From positions 124,001 through 188,000 of the forward strand of contig NZ_SACT01000008.1 of the NCBI RefSeq assembly GCF_004016515.1: DNA of 64,000 nucleotides, written 5' to 3'. Position numbers and translations under genes: made by a program. Below are positions 36,914 to 44,909 of the stretch, piece after piece (the first letter of the stretch is position 1; the number at the start of each line of letters is the position of its first letter). Under the pieces are notes generated by a model. The model saw only the letters and a program-made list of their open reading frames with translations, did no database searches and had not been told where the DNA came from. This stretch comes from Rubrivivax albus. Its GTDB lineage: Bacteria > Pseudomonadota > Gammaproteobacteria > Burkholderiales > Burkholderiaceae_C.

Positions 36914-37480
36914 ATGCTCACCATCAACAAGCGCATCCCCGGCGGCCGCGGCCTGGCCGGTGTGTTGCTGAAACGGGCCGCCACCGTCGAACTCGACTGG
37001 GATGCTCGCGCGCGCAGCCGCATCGACGCCACCGACAGCCAGGGGCGCCGCCTGGGCATCTTCCTGCCGCGCGGCCAGGTGCTGCGCGGCGGCGACGCCC
37101 TGGTGGCCGAGGACGGCTCCCTGGTGCGCGTGCTGGCCGCACCGCAGCCGGTGCTGGTGGTGCGCCATTGCGCCGAACATGGCAGCCCCTTCGACCTGCT
37201 GCGCGCCGCCTACCACCTGGGCAACCGCCACGTGAGCCTGGAACTGCAGGCCGACCACCTGAAGCTCGAGCCCGACCCCGTGCTGGCCGACATGCTGCGC
37301 GGCATGCACCTGATCGTGGAGGAAGCGGAGGCCGCTTTCGAACCCGAGGCCGGCGCGTACGCCGCGGAGGGGCACGGGCACGGGCACGAGCACGCCCATG
37401 TGCACGGTCCGGGCTGCGGCCACGATCACGCGCATGCGCACGACCACGGTCACACCCATGACCACGGTCACGACCACTGA
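36914..37480 (+). CDS. ureE: Urease accessory protein UreE (nickel chaperone)
   Basis: 188 residues. The start MLTINKRIPGGRGLAGVLLK and the core AYHLGNRHVSLELQADHLKL with DMLRGMHLIVEEAEAAFEPE are diagnostic UreE regions. The C-terminal ~45 residues are a histidine-rich nickel-binding tail with repeated HGHGHEHAHVHG and HDHAHAHDHGHTHDHGHDH patterns. UreE delivers Ni2+ to the UreDFG-apourease complex. It is separated from ureC by 11 kb of unrelated genes. Its 3' end overlaps the ureF start by 23 nt. Confidence 0.96.
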   Translation: MLTINKRIPGGRGLAGVLLKRAATVELDWDARARSRIDATDSQGRRLGIFLPRGQVLRGGDALVAEDGSLVRVLAAPQPVLVVRHCAEHGSPFDLLRAAYHLGNRHVSLELQADHLKLEPDPVLADMLRGMHLIVEEAEAAFEPEAGAYAAEGHGHGHEHAHVHGPGCGHDHAHAHDHGHTHDHGHDH

Positions 37481-38168
37481 CGCCACGCTGCTGCAGCTGA
37501 TGTGGCTGGCCTCGCCGGCCCTGCCGGTGGGCGCGTTCAGCTACTCCGAAGGCCTGGAGACCGCCGTCGAGGAAGGTCGGGTGACCGACGAGACCCAGGC
37601 CGCCACCTGGCTGACCGACCAGCTGCTGCTGGCCCAGGCGCGCAGCGACCTGGCCGCCACCGCACAGGCCCACGCCGCCTGGACGGCGCACGACATCGAC
37701 CGGCTGGCGGCGCTCAACACCTGGGTGCTGGGCACGCGCGAGAGCGCCGAGTTCCGCCTGCAGACCGAGCAGGCCGGCCGTTCGCTGTGCGACTGGCTGC
37801 GCCAGCGCGCGGCCGACGACGGCGCGCACGAGGATGCGCGGATCGCCACGCTGCGCGCGCTGGCCCCCGCGCCCAGCTGGCCGCTGGCCTACGCCCTGGC
37901 CGCCTGGCGCACCGGTGCCGACGCCCGCGCCGCGCTGCTGGCCATGGCCTTCGGTTGGGCCGAGAACATGGTGCAGGCGGCGGTCAAGGCCGTGCCGCTG
38001 GGCCAGAGCGCCGGCCAGCGCCTGCTGGGTGCGCTGGCCGCGCGCATCCCCGACGCGGTGGACGACGCGCTGGCGCGCGACGACAGCACGCGCCAGGCCT
38101 TCACGCCGATGCTGGCCATCGTCTCGGCGCGCCACGAGGCACAGTACTCGCGCCTGTTCCGGTCCTGA
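37458..38168 (+). CDS. ureF: Urease accessory protein UreF
   Basis: 236 residues from ATG 37458. LLQLMWLASPALPVGAFSYS and EGLETAVEEGRVTDE are the conserved UreF N-terminus; AFGWAENMVQAAVKAVPLGQ and the C-terminal FTPMLAIVSARHEAQYSRLF are also typical. It gates GTP-dependent nickel insertion together with UreD and UreG. The start lies inside the His-tail codons of ureE (23-nt overlap, different frame), so the two are coupled. Confidence 0.95.
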   Translation: MTTVTTTDATLLQLMWLASPALPVGAFSYSEGLETAVEEGRVTDETQAATWLTDQLLLAQARSDLAATAQAHAAWTAHDIDRLAALNTWVLGTRESAEFRLQTEQAGRSLCDWLRQRAADDGAHEDARIATLRALAPAPSWPLAYALAAWRTGADARAALLAMAFGWAENMVQAAVKAVPLGQSAGQRLLGALAARIPDAVDDALARDDSTRQAFTPMLAIVSARHEAQYSRLFRS

Positions 38169-38189
38169 GGGGGCGAGCCGCCGGGCGGC

Positions 38190-39182
38190 TCACGACAGGG
38201 TGTCGATGAACGCCGCCACCAGCCGGGTCACGCCCTCGGGTGCATCCACGGCCGAGATGTGTGCCGTGGGCAGCGCCACGAAACGCCCATGGGGCAGGCT
38301 GGCCGCGGCTTGCCGCAGCGCTCCGAGCGGGTACATGCCATCGTGCTCGCCGGCGACGAACAGCGTGGGCACCTCGATCCCCGCCAGTCGCGGTGCCAGC
38401 GGCGCCCGGTCGAGCAGCACCGAACGGGTCGCCAGCGCCAGCGCTGCGCCGTCCGCGTCGCGCAGGTGGCGGTGAAAGGCGTCGAGCTGGGCACCGCCGC
38501 GCGCCCTGGTGGAGGGCAGGAAGAACGCGCGCGCAACGCCGTCGCTGTACAGCGTGGTGCCGTGGAGCCAGCGCGCCCCCCAGACCACGAAGCGGTCCGA
38601 CAGGGACGGCCCCTGCGGCGCCACGAACACCGGGGTGTTGAGCATCACCAGCGCGCGCGTGCGCCGCGGGTAGGCCAGCGCAAACTCCCCGCCCACGAGC
38701 CCGCCCCATGAGGTGCCCACCGGGATGACGGGGCCGTCGACGCCGAGCGCATCCAGGATGCCCACCATCGCGTCGGCGCAGTCCGCCATCGAGAACCCCG
38801 CCGGTGCCGGGCCGCTGGCCCCATGGCCTGGCCCGTCGATCACGATCACGCGGTGTCGCTGGCGCCACACCGGGATCTGCGCCCGGTAGATGCCGTGATC
38901 GGCCAGGATCGACGGCCACAGCACGAGCGTCTGACGGCCAGTGGCAGCGGCGCCCGGCAGCGGCGGCAGGTCCTGCACGGCGAGGCGGCCGACCGACGTG
39001 GCGATGTGCCGGAACGGAGCCTGACCGCCCGGGGCAGGAGAAGCCTCCACCCGCAGCACCGGGTCTGCGGGGCCTGGCGCCACGGCGGCACAGGCCCCCA
39101 GCACGGCGGTCGCACCGAACGTGGCCAGTGCGTGACGGCGTGAAGGCGACGGTGTCGCCGGTGCAGCATGGTTCAGAGGCAT
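38190..39182 (-). CDS. Exported alpha/beta hydrolase
   Basis: 330 residues. The N-terminus has SRRHALATFGATAVLGACAA, a twin-arginine-like signal with a possible lipobox (LGAC). The hydrolase domain shows VIDGPGHGASGP, nucleophile elbow GTSWGG with Ser158, acid in VAGEHDGMYP and His in PTAHISAVDAPEG. Substrate is unknown. It reads against the urease genes and diverges from a TetR gene across a palindromic operator, so that regulator very likely controls it. Confidence 0.8.
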   Translation of the reverse strand: MPLNHAAPATPSPSRRHALATFGATAVLGACAAVAPGPADPVLRVEASPAPGGQAPFRHIATSVGRLAVQDLPPLPGAAATGRQTLVLWPSILADHGIYRAQIPVWRQRHRVIVIDGPGHGASGPAPAGFSMADCADAMVGILDALGVDGPVIPVGTSWGGLVGGEFALAYPRRTRALVMLNTPVFVAPQGPSLSDRFVVWGARWLHGTTLYSDGVARAFFLPSTRARGGAQLDAFHRHLRDADGAALALATRSVLLDRAPLAPRLAGIEVPTLFVAGEHDGMYPLGALRQAAASLPHGRFVALPTAHISAVDAPEGVTRLVAAFIDTLS

Positions 39183-39256
39183 GGCCGTCTCCTGATGTGA
39201 ACAGTGTTCACTCTAGGGACGATCGAATCTTGTGTCAACACCGTTAACATCAACCG
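39183..39256. promoter_or_regulatory. TetR-type operator between hydrolase and tetR genes
   Basis: A palindrome GTGAACA-G-TGTTCAC with perfect 7-bp arms lies at 39197-39211. A second, weaker one, TGTCAAC-acc-GTTAACA, lies at 39233-39249, just before the regulator ATG at 39257. The two share the TGT-N-AAC/GTT-N-ACA pattern. Their position fits dimer binding that represses both divergent genes. Confidence 0.7.
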
Positions 39257-39895
39257 ATGTCTCTGGCATCCCCACCCGCACAGGCGCGGTCCCGGCCCAC
39301 CGCCTACCACCATGGCGACCTGCGCCGCGCGCTGCTCGACGCCGCACTGGCCCAGCCCGACCTGGAATCACTGTCCCTGCGCCAGCTGGCGGCCGCCACC
39401 GGGGTGTCGCCCGCCGCGGTCTACCGGCACTTCGACGGCCGCGAGGCGCTGTTGCTCGCGCTGGCCTCCATCGGCTTCGAGCGCCTGCACAGGCGCTTCG
39501 TCGAGGCCTTCGACATCGAACGCCCGCCCGTCGACGGCGCCGAGGCGCGCACGCGGCTGCAGCGGCTGGGCCAGGCCTATCTGGCGTTTGCCGAAGAGGA
39601 ACCGGCGCTCTGGCGGCTGGTGTTCGGCACCCAGGCCGAGGGCTACCGCGCCGCCGCGGTGGCGGCAGGCCGCCCCTCGACCTTCGACTACCTGCCCGCC
39701 ACGCTGCTGGGGCTGCACCGCACCGGCGTCGTGGCGCAGCCGCCCACGTCGGACGACATCCTGTTCGCGTGGAGCGCGATCCACGGCGCCGCAGCGCTGC
39801 GCCAGGGGCGTATCGGCCTGGCCCAGCAGACCACTTCCGGCCTGGTGGAGGCCTTCGCCGTTCGCATCGTGGCGGCGCTGGGCGCCAAGGGCTGA
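39257..39895 (+). CDS. TetR/AcrR-family transcriptional regulator
   Basis: 212 residues. N-terminal helix-turn-helix: HGDLRRALLDAALAQPDLES, LSLRQLAAATGVSPAAVYRH, FDGREALLLALASIGFERL. The C-terminal ligand-binding domain (EEEPALWRLVFGTQAEGY) is of the TetR_C_33/WHG type. It diverges from the exported hydrolase across the palindromes at 39197-39249 and is probably its repressor. It lies between ureF and ureG but shows no functional link to urease. Confidence 0.9.
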   Translation: MSLASPPAQARSRPTAYHHGDLRRALLDAALAQPDLESLSLRQLAAATGVSPAAVYRHFDGREALLLALASIGFERLHRRFVEAFDIERPPVDGAEARTRLQRLGQAYLAFAEEEPALWRLVFGTQAEGYRAAAVAAGRPSTFDYLPATLLGLHRTGVVAQPPTSDDILFAWSAIHGAAALRQGRIGLAQQTTSGLVEAFAVRIVAALGAKG

Positions 39896-40056
39896 GAGAG
39901 TGAGAGGCAATCCCGCATACCCGCTCATCCGACCCAAGCGGTCCGACTCGTCGTTGCAAAATGCTCGCCATAGCGCGGGCTATGGCTGTGCTTTGCGCCT
40001 AGATTCGAACCACTTGGATCGTCTGCTCGTGCACGCCGGACTCCCTCTCACCCTCT
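39895..40056. repeat. MITE-like element with terminal inverted repeats and central hairpin
   Basis: Terminal inverted repeats AGAGAGTGAGAGG (39895-39907) and CCTCTCACCCTCT (40044-40056) match at 12 of 13 positions. Inside is a perfect hairpin GCCATAGC-gcgg-GCTATGGC at 39967-39986, flanked by GCAAA...TTTGC. The 162-bp element carries no credible gene and its left end falls in the tetR stop codon. This structure suggests a small non-autonomous mobile or REP-type element (inference). It fills most of the 207-nt gap before ureG. Confidence 0.6.
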
Positions 40057-40102
40057 GACGCCGCCAAGCGTGCACCACGGCCAGTTCGGGCATCATGCGC
40101 GC

Positions 40103-40759
40103 ATGACCAGCCTGCACGCCATTCCCGGCCGCACGAAGAAGCTCCCGCCGCTGCGCGTGGGCGTCGGCGGCCCCGTCGGTTCCGGCAAGACCACCCTGCT
40201 CGAGATGCTGTGCAAGACAATGCGCGAGCGCTGGGACCTGGTGGTCGTGACCAACGACATCTACACGAAGGAAGACCAGCGCCTGCTCACCGTGGCCGGT
40301 GCGCTGGACCCGGCGCGCATCGTCGGCGTGGAGACCGGTGGCTGCCCGCACACCGCGATCCGCGAGGATGCGTCGATCAACCTCGAGGCGGTGGACCGCA
40401 TGCTCGAGAAGTTCCCCGACGCCGACATCGTCTTCATCGAGAGCGGCGGCGACAACCTGGCCGCCACCTTCAGCCCGGAGCTGAGCGACCTGACGATCTA
40501 CGTGATCGACGTGGCCGCCGGCGAGAAGATCCCGCGCAAGGGCGGCCCCGGCATCACCAAGAGCGACCTCTTCGTGATCAACAAGACCGACCTGGCGCCG
40601 CACGTGGGCGCCGACCTGGCCGTGATGGAAGCCGACACGAAGCGCATGCGGCCCGATGCCGCACGGCGGCCCTTCGTGATGACCAACCTGAAGACCCGCG
40701 ACGGGCTGGACGCCGTGGTGCGCTTCATCGAGACGCGCGGGTTGCTGCAGGCGGCCTGA
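40103..40759 (+). CDS. ureG: Urease accessory GTPase UreG
   Basis: 218 residues. P-loop VGVGGPVGSGKTTLLEML (about 17-34), DIYTKEDQRLL, the nickel-binding CPH motif in GVETGGCPHTAIREDASIN, ESGGDNLAATFSPELSD and the G4 motif VINKTDLAPHVG. It hydrolyses GTP to drive nickel insertion into urease. The start at 40103 (MTSLHAIPGRTKKLPPLRVG) is chosen over 40070. It is separated from ureF by an inserted hydrolase/tetR pair and a repeat element. Confidence 0.97.
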   Translation: MTSLHAIPGRTKKLPPLRVGVGGPVGSGKTTLLEMLCKTMRERWDLVVVTNDIYTKEDQRLLTVAGALDPARIVGVETGGCPHTAIREDASINLEAVDRMLEKFPDADIVFIESGGDNLAATFSPELSDLTIYVIDVAAGEKIPRKGGPGITKSDLFVINKTDLAPHVGADLAVMEADTKRMRPDAARRPFVMTNLKTRDGLDAVVRFIETRGLLQAA

Positions 40760-40775
40760 ACACCGGGAGCACACG

Positions 40776-41045
40776 ATGGCCCTGGAACTGCCCCGCGACG
40801 TCCGCCCCCAGGCCGTGGCCTCCATCGAACGCTGGTGCCGCGAGCACCTGGACGAGCCGGTGGGCAACGTCACGGCCGGCGGGATGCTGGCCTTCTTCGT
40901 CGAGGAGATCGGCCCGCTGATCTACAACCAGGCCGTGACCGACGTGCAGGAACGCCTGCAGGCGCGGCTGGCGGAACTGGACATCGAGGTCCACGAGGAC
41001 CCGTTCCAGTACTGGCGCCGGCGCGACAAGCCGGCGCGACGCTGA
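40776..41045 (+). CDS. DUF2164-like small protein
   Basis: 89 residues. The pattern VASIERWCREHLDEPVGNV followed by GGMLAFFVEEIGPLIYNQAV and DVQERLQARLAELDIEVHED matches the small DUF2164 family (function unknown). It lies 16 nt after ureG in the same direction, so it may ride on the ureG transcript. It is helical with an amphipathic end and a basic C-terminus. Confidence 0.75.
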   Translation: MALELPRDVRPQAVASIERWCREHLDEPVGNVTAGGMLAFFVEEIGPLIYNQAVTDVQERLQARLAELDIEVHEDPFQYWRRRDKPARR

Positions 41046-41058
41046 GCCTGAGCCGGCC

Positions 41059-42039
41059 TCAGGCCGGCTGCCAGCGCGGCTGGCGGTCCTTGTCCACCAG
41101 CACCGCGCGCACGCCCTCGATGAAATCAGGGTGCTGGATCACCGCCTCGGTGAGCACCAGTTCGTCGTCCAGCGCCTGCGGCAGCGTGTGGCCGCGGCCA
41201 CGTTCCAGCAGCGCCAGGCTGGTGCGCATGGCGTAGGGCGACATGCTGCGCAGCGTGGCCAGCAGCGTGGCAGCGTCGGCGTCGGTCTCCGCCGCAGCGG
41301 CCAGGTTGGCGTCGATGGCGGCGATGTCCGCACCGTCGAACCACTGTCCGCGGCGCGCGAAGCGTGCTCGGATCCCGGCGTCGTCCACCGGCCGCGCGAA
41401 GCGGTCGATCACGGCGGGCACCGGCGCATCGTCGTCGGCCAGCGCCGCGAACAACGCGGCCTGATCGGCACTGTCCAGCCGCTGCGAGCCCAGGCCCAGC
41501 ACGGTGGCCTCGTCGCCGTTCAGGCGCGTGCCGGTCAGCCCCACCCAGCGGCCGGCATTCATCGGCAGCCGCGGCAGGAAGTAGCTGCCGCCCACGTCGG
41601 GGAAGAAGCCGATGGCGGTTTCCGGCATCGCCAGCACGCTGCGCTCGGTGACCAGCCGGTGGCGGCCGTGCACCGACAGGCCCAGGCCGCCACCCATCAC
41701 GATGCCGTCCATCCACGCCACGTAGGGCTTGGGGCAGGTGGCGATGGCCAGGTTCAGCGCGTACTCCTCGCGGAAGAACGTCATGGCCTCGTCGATGCGG
41801 CCCTCGAGGCTGAGTTCGCGGATGCGGCGCATGTCGCCGCCGGCGCAGAAGGCGCGCGGCGCGCTGGCATGCACCACGATCACCTGCACCGCCGGGTCGG
41901 CCACATGGGCGTCCAGCGCCGCCTGCAGGCCGCGGATCATCGGCAGCGTCAGCGCGTTGAGCGCCTGCGGCCGGTTCAGCACGATGAAGCCGGCGCGGCC
42001 CTGGCGGTGGTGGGTGATGTCGGGGGTGGCGTCCGTCAT
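41059..42039 (-). CDS. Enoyl-CoA hydratase/isomerase-family protein (3-hydroxyisobutyryl-CoA hydrolase-like)
   Basis: 326 residues from ATG 42039. Crotonase fold: IVLNRPQALNALTLPMIRGL, oxyanion-hole FCAGGDMRRI and the second oxyanion loop MDGIVMGGGLGLSVHGR. The segment ERSVLAMPETAIGFFPDVGG with YFLPRLP is typical of 3-hydroxyisobutyryl-CoA hydrolases (valine degradation) rather than plain hydratases. The family is usually ~350 residues, so this is slightly short. An earlier in-frame start at ~42069 is possible. No pathway partners are adjacent. Confidence 0.82.
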   Translation of the reverse strand: MTDATPDITHHRQGRAGFIVLNRPQALNALTLPMIRGLQAALDAHVADPAVQVIVVHASAPRAFCAGGDMRRIRELSLEGRIDEAMTFFREEYALNLAIATCPKPYVAWMDGIVMGGGLGLSVHGRHRLVTERSVLAMPETAIGFFPDVGGSYFLPRLPMNAGRWVGLTGTRLNGDEATVLGLGSQRLDSADQAALFAALADDDAPVPAVIDRFARPVDDAGIRARFARRGQWFDGADIAAIDANLAAAAETDADAATLLATLRSMSPYAMRTSLALLERGRGHTLPQALDDELVLTEAVIQHPDFIEGVRAVLVDKDRQPRWQPA

Positions 42040-42132
42040 GGGGGTCGTGGATTCGGCAAAGCCGGGCATGTTAGCGGCCACTGCCGGGCCGCTTTGCAAT
42101 CCGGCAACAGGCGCAGGGCAGCATGCGCGGCG

Positions 42133-42768
42133 ATGCCCGCCATGCGCCCTGCCCCCACCGCTGCGCCGCCCCGCCTGCCGGGCTGGCGGCCGCACCGGCA
42201 GCGCAAGGCGGCCGTCGCCGGCGCGCTGGCCGTGACGCTGGCGGCCCTGTGGGCCCTGTGGGCGCCGCCGCCACGACACGCCATAACGCCGCTGGAACCG
42301 CTGGCACCCACCTGGCTGCGTCTGCTGCCGCTGCCCGTGGTGCCGGCACCGCCGGCGGCGGACCTGCCGGCCCTGCGCCGACCGGACACGCCGGCCAGGC
42401 CCACGCCGCCGCGTGCGCCAGCGCTCCCGGCGCCGGCGCTGCCGTCGATCCGGCCCGCGGAACCACAGCCGATCACGCCGGCCGCACCGGCGGTGGCCAC
42501 GCCGCCGGCCACCGCGGCCAGCAGCCCGCCACCCCTGCGGCTGGGCGATGAGGTGATGCGCCGTGCCGCGCGCGACAGCCTCGCCGAGACACGTCGCCTC
42601 GCCGCCGAAGCCGGCCTGCCCGCCGAACGCGGCGTCTCGGGCCAGGAACGCCTGGCCAGTGGGGTGGAGCAGGCCGCCAAGCCGGACTGCCTGGCGTCGA
42701 ACCCGGGCGGCAGCCTGCTGTCGATCCCCATCATTGCGCTGCAGGCGCTGCAGCAGAAGTGCAAGTGA
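42133..42768 (+). CDS. Hypothetical Pro/Ala-rich membrane-anchored protein
   Basis: 211 residues, not recognised. A basic N-terminus (LPGWRPHRQRKAAVAG) leads into one membrane helix (ALAVTLAALWALWA). A ~90-residue Pro/Ala-rich, TonB-like spacer follows, then a short C-terminal part (ALRLGDEVMRRAARDSLAET, DCLASNPGGSLLSIPIIALQ) with two cysteines. It could be an inner-membrane protein with a periplasm-spanning linker. The frame is open far upstream on the antisense of the crotonase gene; ATG 42133 is chosen because the membrane helix follows. Confidence 0.5.
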   Translation: MPAMRPAPTAAPPRLPGWRPHRQRKAAVAGALAVTLAALWALWAPPPRHAITPLEPLAPTWLRLLPLPVVPAPPAADLPALRRPDTPARPTPPRAPALPAPALPSIRPAEPQPITPAAPAVATPPATAASSPPPLRLGDEVMRRAARDSLAETRRLAAEAGLPAERGVSGQERLASGVEQAAKPDCLASNPGGSLLSIPIIALQALQQKCK

Positions 42769-42798
42769 CGGGCTCGGTCAGGCTATGCTCGTGAGGGC

Positions 42799-43245
42799 AT
42801 GGACCTGTACCTGATCGTCGGCAACCCGAACACGCGCAAGTCCTCGGTGATGCGCAGCCTCACCGGCTGCTTCAACCGCAGCCTGCGCGACATCCAGCCC
42901 AGCGACGGGCGCACGCCGATCCGGCTCTACGTGCGCGTGGGCGCGCTTCAGGAAACCCGCTGCAGCGCGGATGAACTGGCCGCCGAAGCGCGACGCCAGC
43001 ATGCGCAGGCGGTGCTGTGCGGCCTGTGGCCGCAGTCGCATCCGCACGAACCCGAACGCTGGCCCGACGCGGCGACCTACCTCGCCGCCTTCGACTCGCT
43101 GGGGTTCCGCCGCCGCGCCGTCGCCGTGCTGGGCCAGAACAGCGCCGGCCTGCGCGGGCCGAAGGTGATGGCCTTCCCGCTCGCGCCCCGCCAGCCGCTC
43201 AACGTCACGGCGCACGCGGTGCGCCAGTTCTTCGGATGGGTGTGA
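42799..43245 (+). CDS. Small hypothetical protein with P-loop-like start
   Basis: 148 residues, not recognised. The N-terminus MDLYLIVGNPNTRKSSVMRS looks like a nucleotide-binding strand and loop, but lacks the second glycine of a true Walker A (NTRKSS rather than xxGKS). The rest is alpha/beta (AVLCGLWPQSHPHEPERWPD, RRRAVAVLGQNSAGLRGPKV). TATGCT at 42784-42789 lies 9 nt before the ATG, suggesting a very short leader. The next gene overlaps its 3' end by 10 nt. Confidence 0.55.
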   Translation: MDLYLIVGNPNTRKSSVMRSLTGCFNRSLRDIQPSDGRTPIRLYVRVGALQETRCSADELAAEARRQHAQAVLCGLWPQSHPHEPERWPDAATYLAAFDSLGFRRRAVAVLGQNSAGLRGPKVMAFPLAPRQPLNVTAHAVRQFFGWV

Positions 43246-44117
43246 ACAGGGTCAGGTCGGTGATCGTCGCGGCCACCGTGGCGGCGGCGGCAGGCACGGC
43301 GGCCGCGCCGCTGGACCTGCGCGCGATGTGGGACTTCGCCCGCCCCGACGTCAGCGAGCAGCGCTTCCGTGACCGTCTGGCCACCGCCACGCCCGACGAG
43401 GCGCTGATCCTGCAGACGCAGATCGCACGCACCTACGGCCTGCGCAAGCGCCTGGACGACTCTCGCGCGCTGCTGCAGTCGCTGCGCCCGCAACTCGACG
43501 GCGCCTCGGCCGAGGCCCGCGTGCGCTGGCAGCTCGAATGGGGCCGCACCTGGGCATCCGCCGTGCACGACCGCGAGACCCTGCCCGAAGCCGACCGTGA
43601 GACGGCACGCACCGCCTTCCGCGCCGCCACCGACCAGGCCCGCGCTGCCGGCCTGGACGCGCTGGCGGTGGACGCGCTCCACATGCTGCCCTTCACCACC
43701 GCCGACCGCGCGCAGGACCTCGTCTGGAACCAGGAGGCGCTGGCGCTGGCCCTGGCGTCGTCGCAGCCGGATGCCCGCCGCTGGGAAGCCAGCCTGCGCA
43801 ACAACATCGGCATCACGCTCAACGACCTGGGCCGCCACGCCGAGGCACTGACCATGCTGCAGCAGGCCTTGGCCGCTTTGCAGCAGCAGGCCGCGCCGGC
43901 CGGGCGCCAGCGCATCGGCCACTGGATGGTGGCCAACACCCTGCGCCGGCTGGGCCGCATCGACGAGGCGCTGGCCATCCAGCAGCGGCTGGAGGCGGAG
44001 AACGCGGCCGACGGAACGCCGGACGCCTACGTGTTCGAGGAACTGGCGCTGCTGCACCGCGCGCGCGGCGACACGGCGCAGGCCGACGCCTACGACGCAC
44101 GTGCGAAGATGCGCTGA
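43236..44117 (+). CDS. Exported TPR-like protein
   Basis: 293 residues from ATG 43236, overlapping the preceding gene by 10 nt. The N-terminal VRSVIVAATVAAAAGTAAAP is a signal-peptide-like stretch. The remainder is helical with TPR-like repeats (SLRNNIGITLNDLGRHAEAL, WMVANTLRRLGRIDEALAIQ, EELALLHRARGDTAQADAYD). Probably a periplasmic protein-protein interaction module; function unknown. Confidence 0.65.
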   Translation: MGVNRVRSVIVAATVAAAAGTAAAPLDLRAMWDFARPDVSEQRFRDRLATATPDEALILQTQIARTYGLRKRLDDSRALLQSLRPQLDGASAEARVRWQLEWGRTWASAVHDRETLPEADRETARTAFRAATDQARAAGLDALAVDALHMLPFTTADRAQDLVWNQEALALALASSQPDARRWEASLRNNIGITLNDLGRHAEALTMLQQALAALQQQAAPAGRQRIGHWMVANTLRRLGRIDEALAIQQRLEAENAADGTPDAYVFEELALLHRARGDTAQADAYDARAKMR

Positions 44118-44136
44118 ACCCATCGAGGAGAACACC

Positions 44137-44337
44137 ATGTCCGGCCTCGCCACCTTCCTGCTCTGGTGCCTGCTGTTCGTGCTCTGCTGGCCGCTGGCCT
44201 TGCTGGCCCTGGTGCTGTGGCCGGTGGTGTGGCTGCTGACGCTGCCGCTGCGCCTGCTGGGCATCGCCGTCGGTGCGGTGTTCGCACTGCTGCGGGCCGT
44301 GCTGTTCCTGCCGGCGCGCCTGCTCGGGGCGCGATGA
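44137..44337 (+). CDS. Small hydrophobic membrane protein
   Basis: 66 residues, almost entirely hydrophobic, with two or three membrane segments (TFLLWCLLFVLCWPLALLAL, LWPVVWLLTLPLRLLGIAVG). GAGGAG precedes the ATG by 7 nt, and its stop overlaps the next start as ATGA. These signs support a real gene despite its size. Function unknown. Confidence 0.65.
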   Translation: MSGLATFLLWCLLFVLCWPLALLALVLWPVVWLLTLPLRLLGIAVGAVFALLRAVLFLPARLLGAR

Positions 44338-44885
44338 CGGCACCCACGCTGGCCTGGCCCGCGGCCGCCGACGAGGCAAGACTCGGCCTGGTGACGCTGG
44401 TGCACCGGGTGCAGATCGACGTGCCGCCGGCGGCTGTGTGGCGCTACGTGGCCGATGCGGCCCACTGGCCGGCGTGGCAGCCGGACACGCGCAAGGTCGA
44501 TCCGTTGCCTGCCGGGCCGCAGGGCGTGGGCAGCACCATCGTGCAGCTCGCGGCGGTGGGCGACGGCAGCGAACCCGTGACCTGGCAGGTGCTGGCCGCC
44601 GAGCCGGGCCGGCTGTGGGTGGCCGCTGCCGACACGCCCAGACACTGGCGGCGCCAGGTGCTGGAACTGCAGCCACTGGGCACCGCGGCCACCCGGCTCA
44701 CGCGCACGGTCAGTGGCTGCAGCCGGTCGCCGCTGGCGCGCTGGGCCGACCGCTGGACACTGCCCCGCGCCTGGGCAGGCCCGGCGCAGGACGCGCTGGC
44801 GGCGCTGAAGCTCAAGCTCGAAGCGGTGCACGCACCGCCGGAGGTGGTGCCACCGCCGGTGCCGCGCTGGCGCGCCGAACGCTGA
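44334..44885 (+). CDS. SRPBCC-family (START-like) protein
   Basis: 183 residues. VTLVHRVQIDVPPAAVWRYV, ADAAHWPAWQPDTRKVDPLP and the terminal helix WTLPRAWAGPAQDALAALKL fit the SRPBCC/polyketide-cyclase-like fold that binds hydrophobic ligands. The ATG overlaps the stop of the small membrane protein gene (ATGA), so the pair is coupled. Ligand unknown. Confidence 0.75.
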   Translation: MTAPTLAWPAAADEARLGLVTLVHRVQIDVPPAAVWRYVADAAHWPAWQPDTRKVDPLPAGPQGVGSTIVQLAAVGDGSEPVTWQVLAAEPGRLWVAAADTPRHWRRQVLELQPLGTAATRLTRTVSGCSRSPLARWADRWTLPRAWAGPAQDALAALKLKLEAVHAPPEVVPPPVPRWRAER

Positions 44886-44909
44886 CGCGGCCCGTTCAAC
44901 GCGGCCCGG

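Noticed and set aside
42799..42850. Walker A ATPase motif in the small protein
   Set aside because: GNPNTRKSS lacks the second glycine of GxxxxGK[ST]; only a resemblance.
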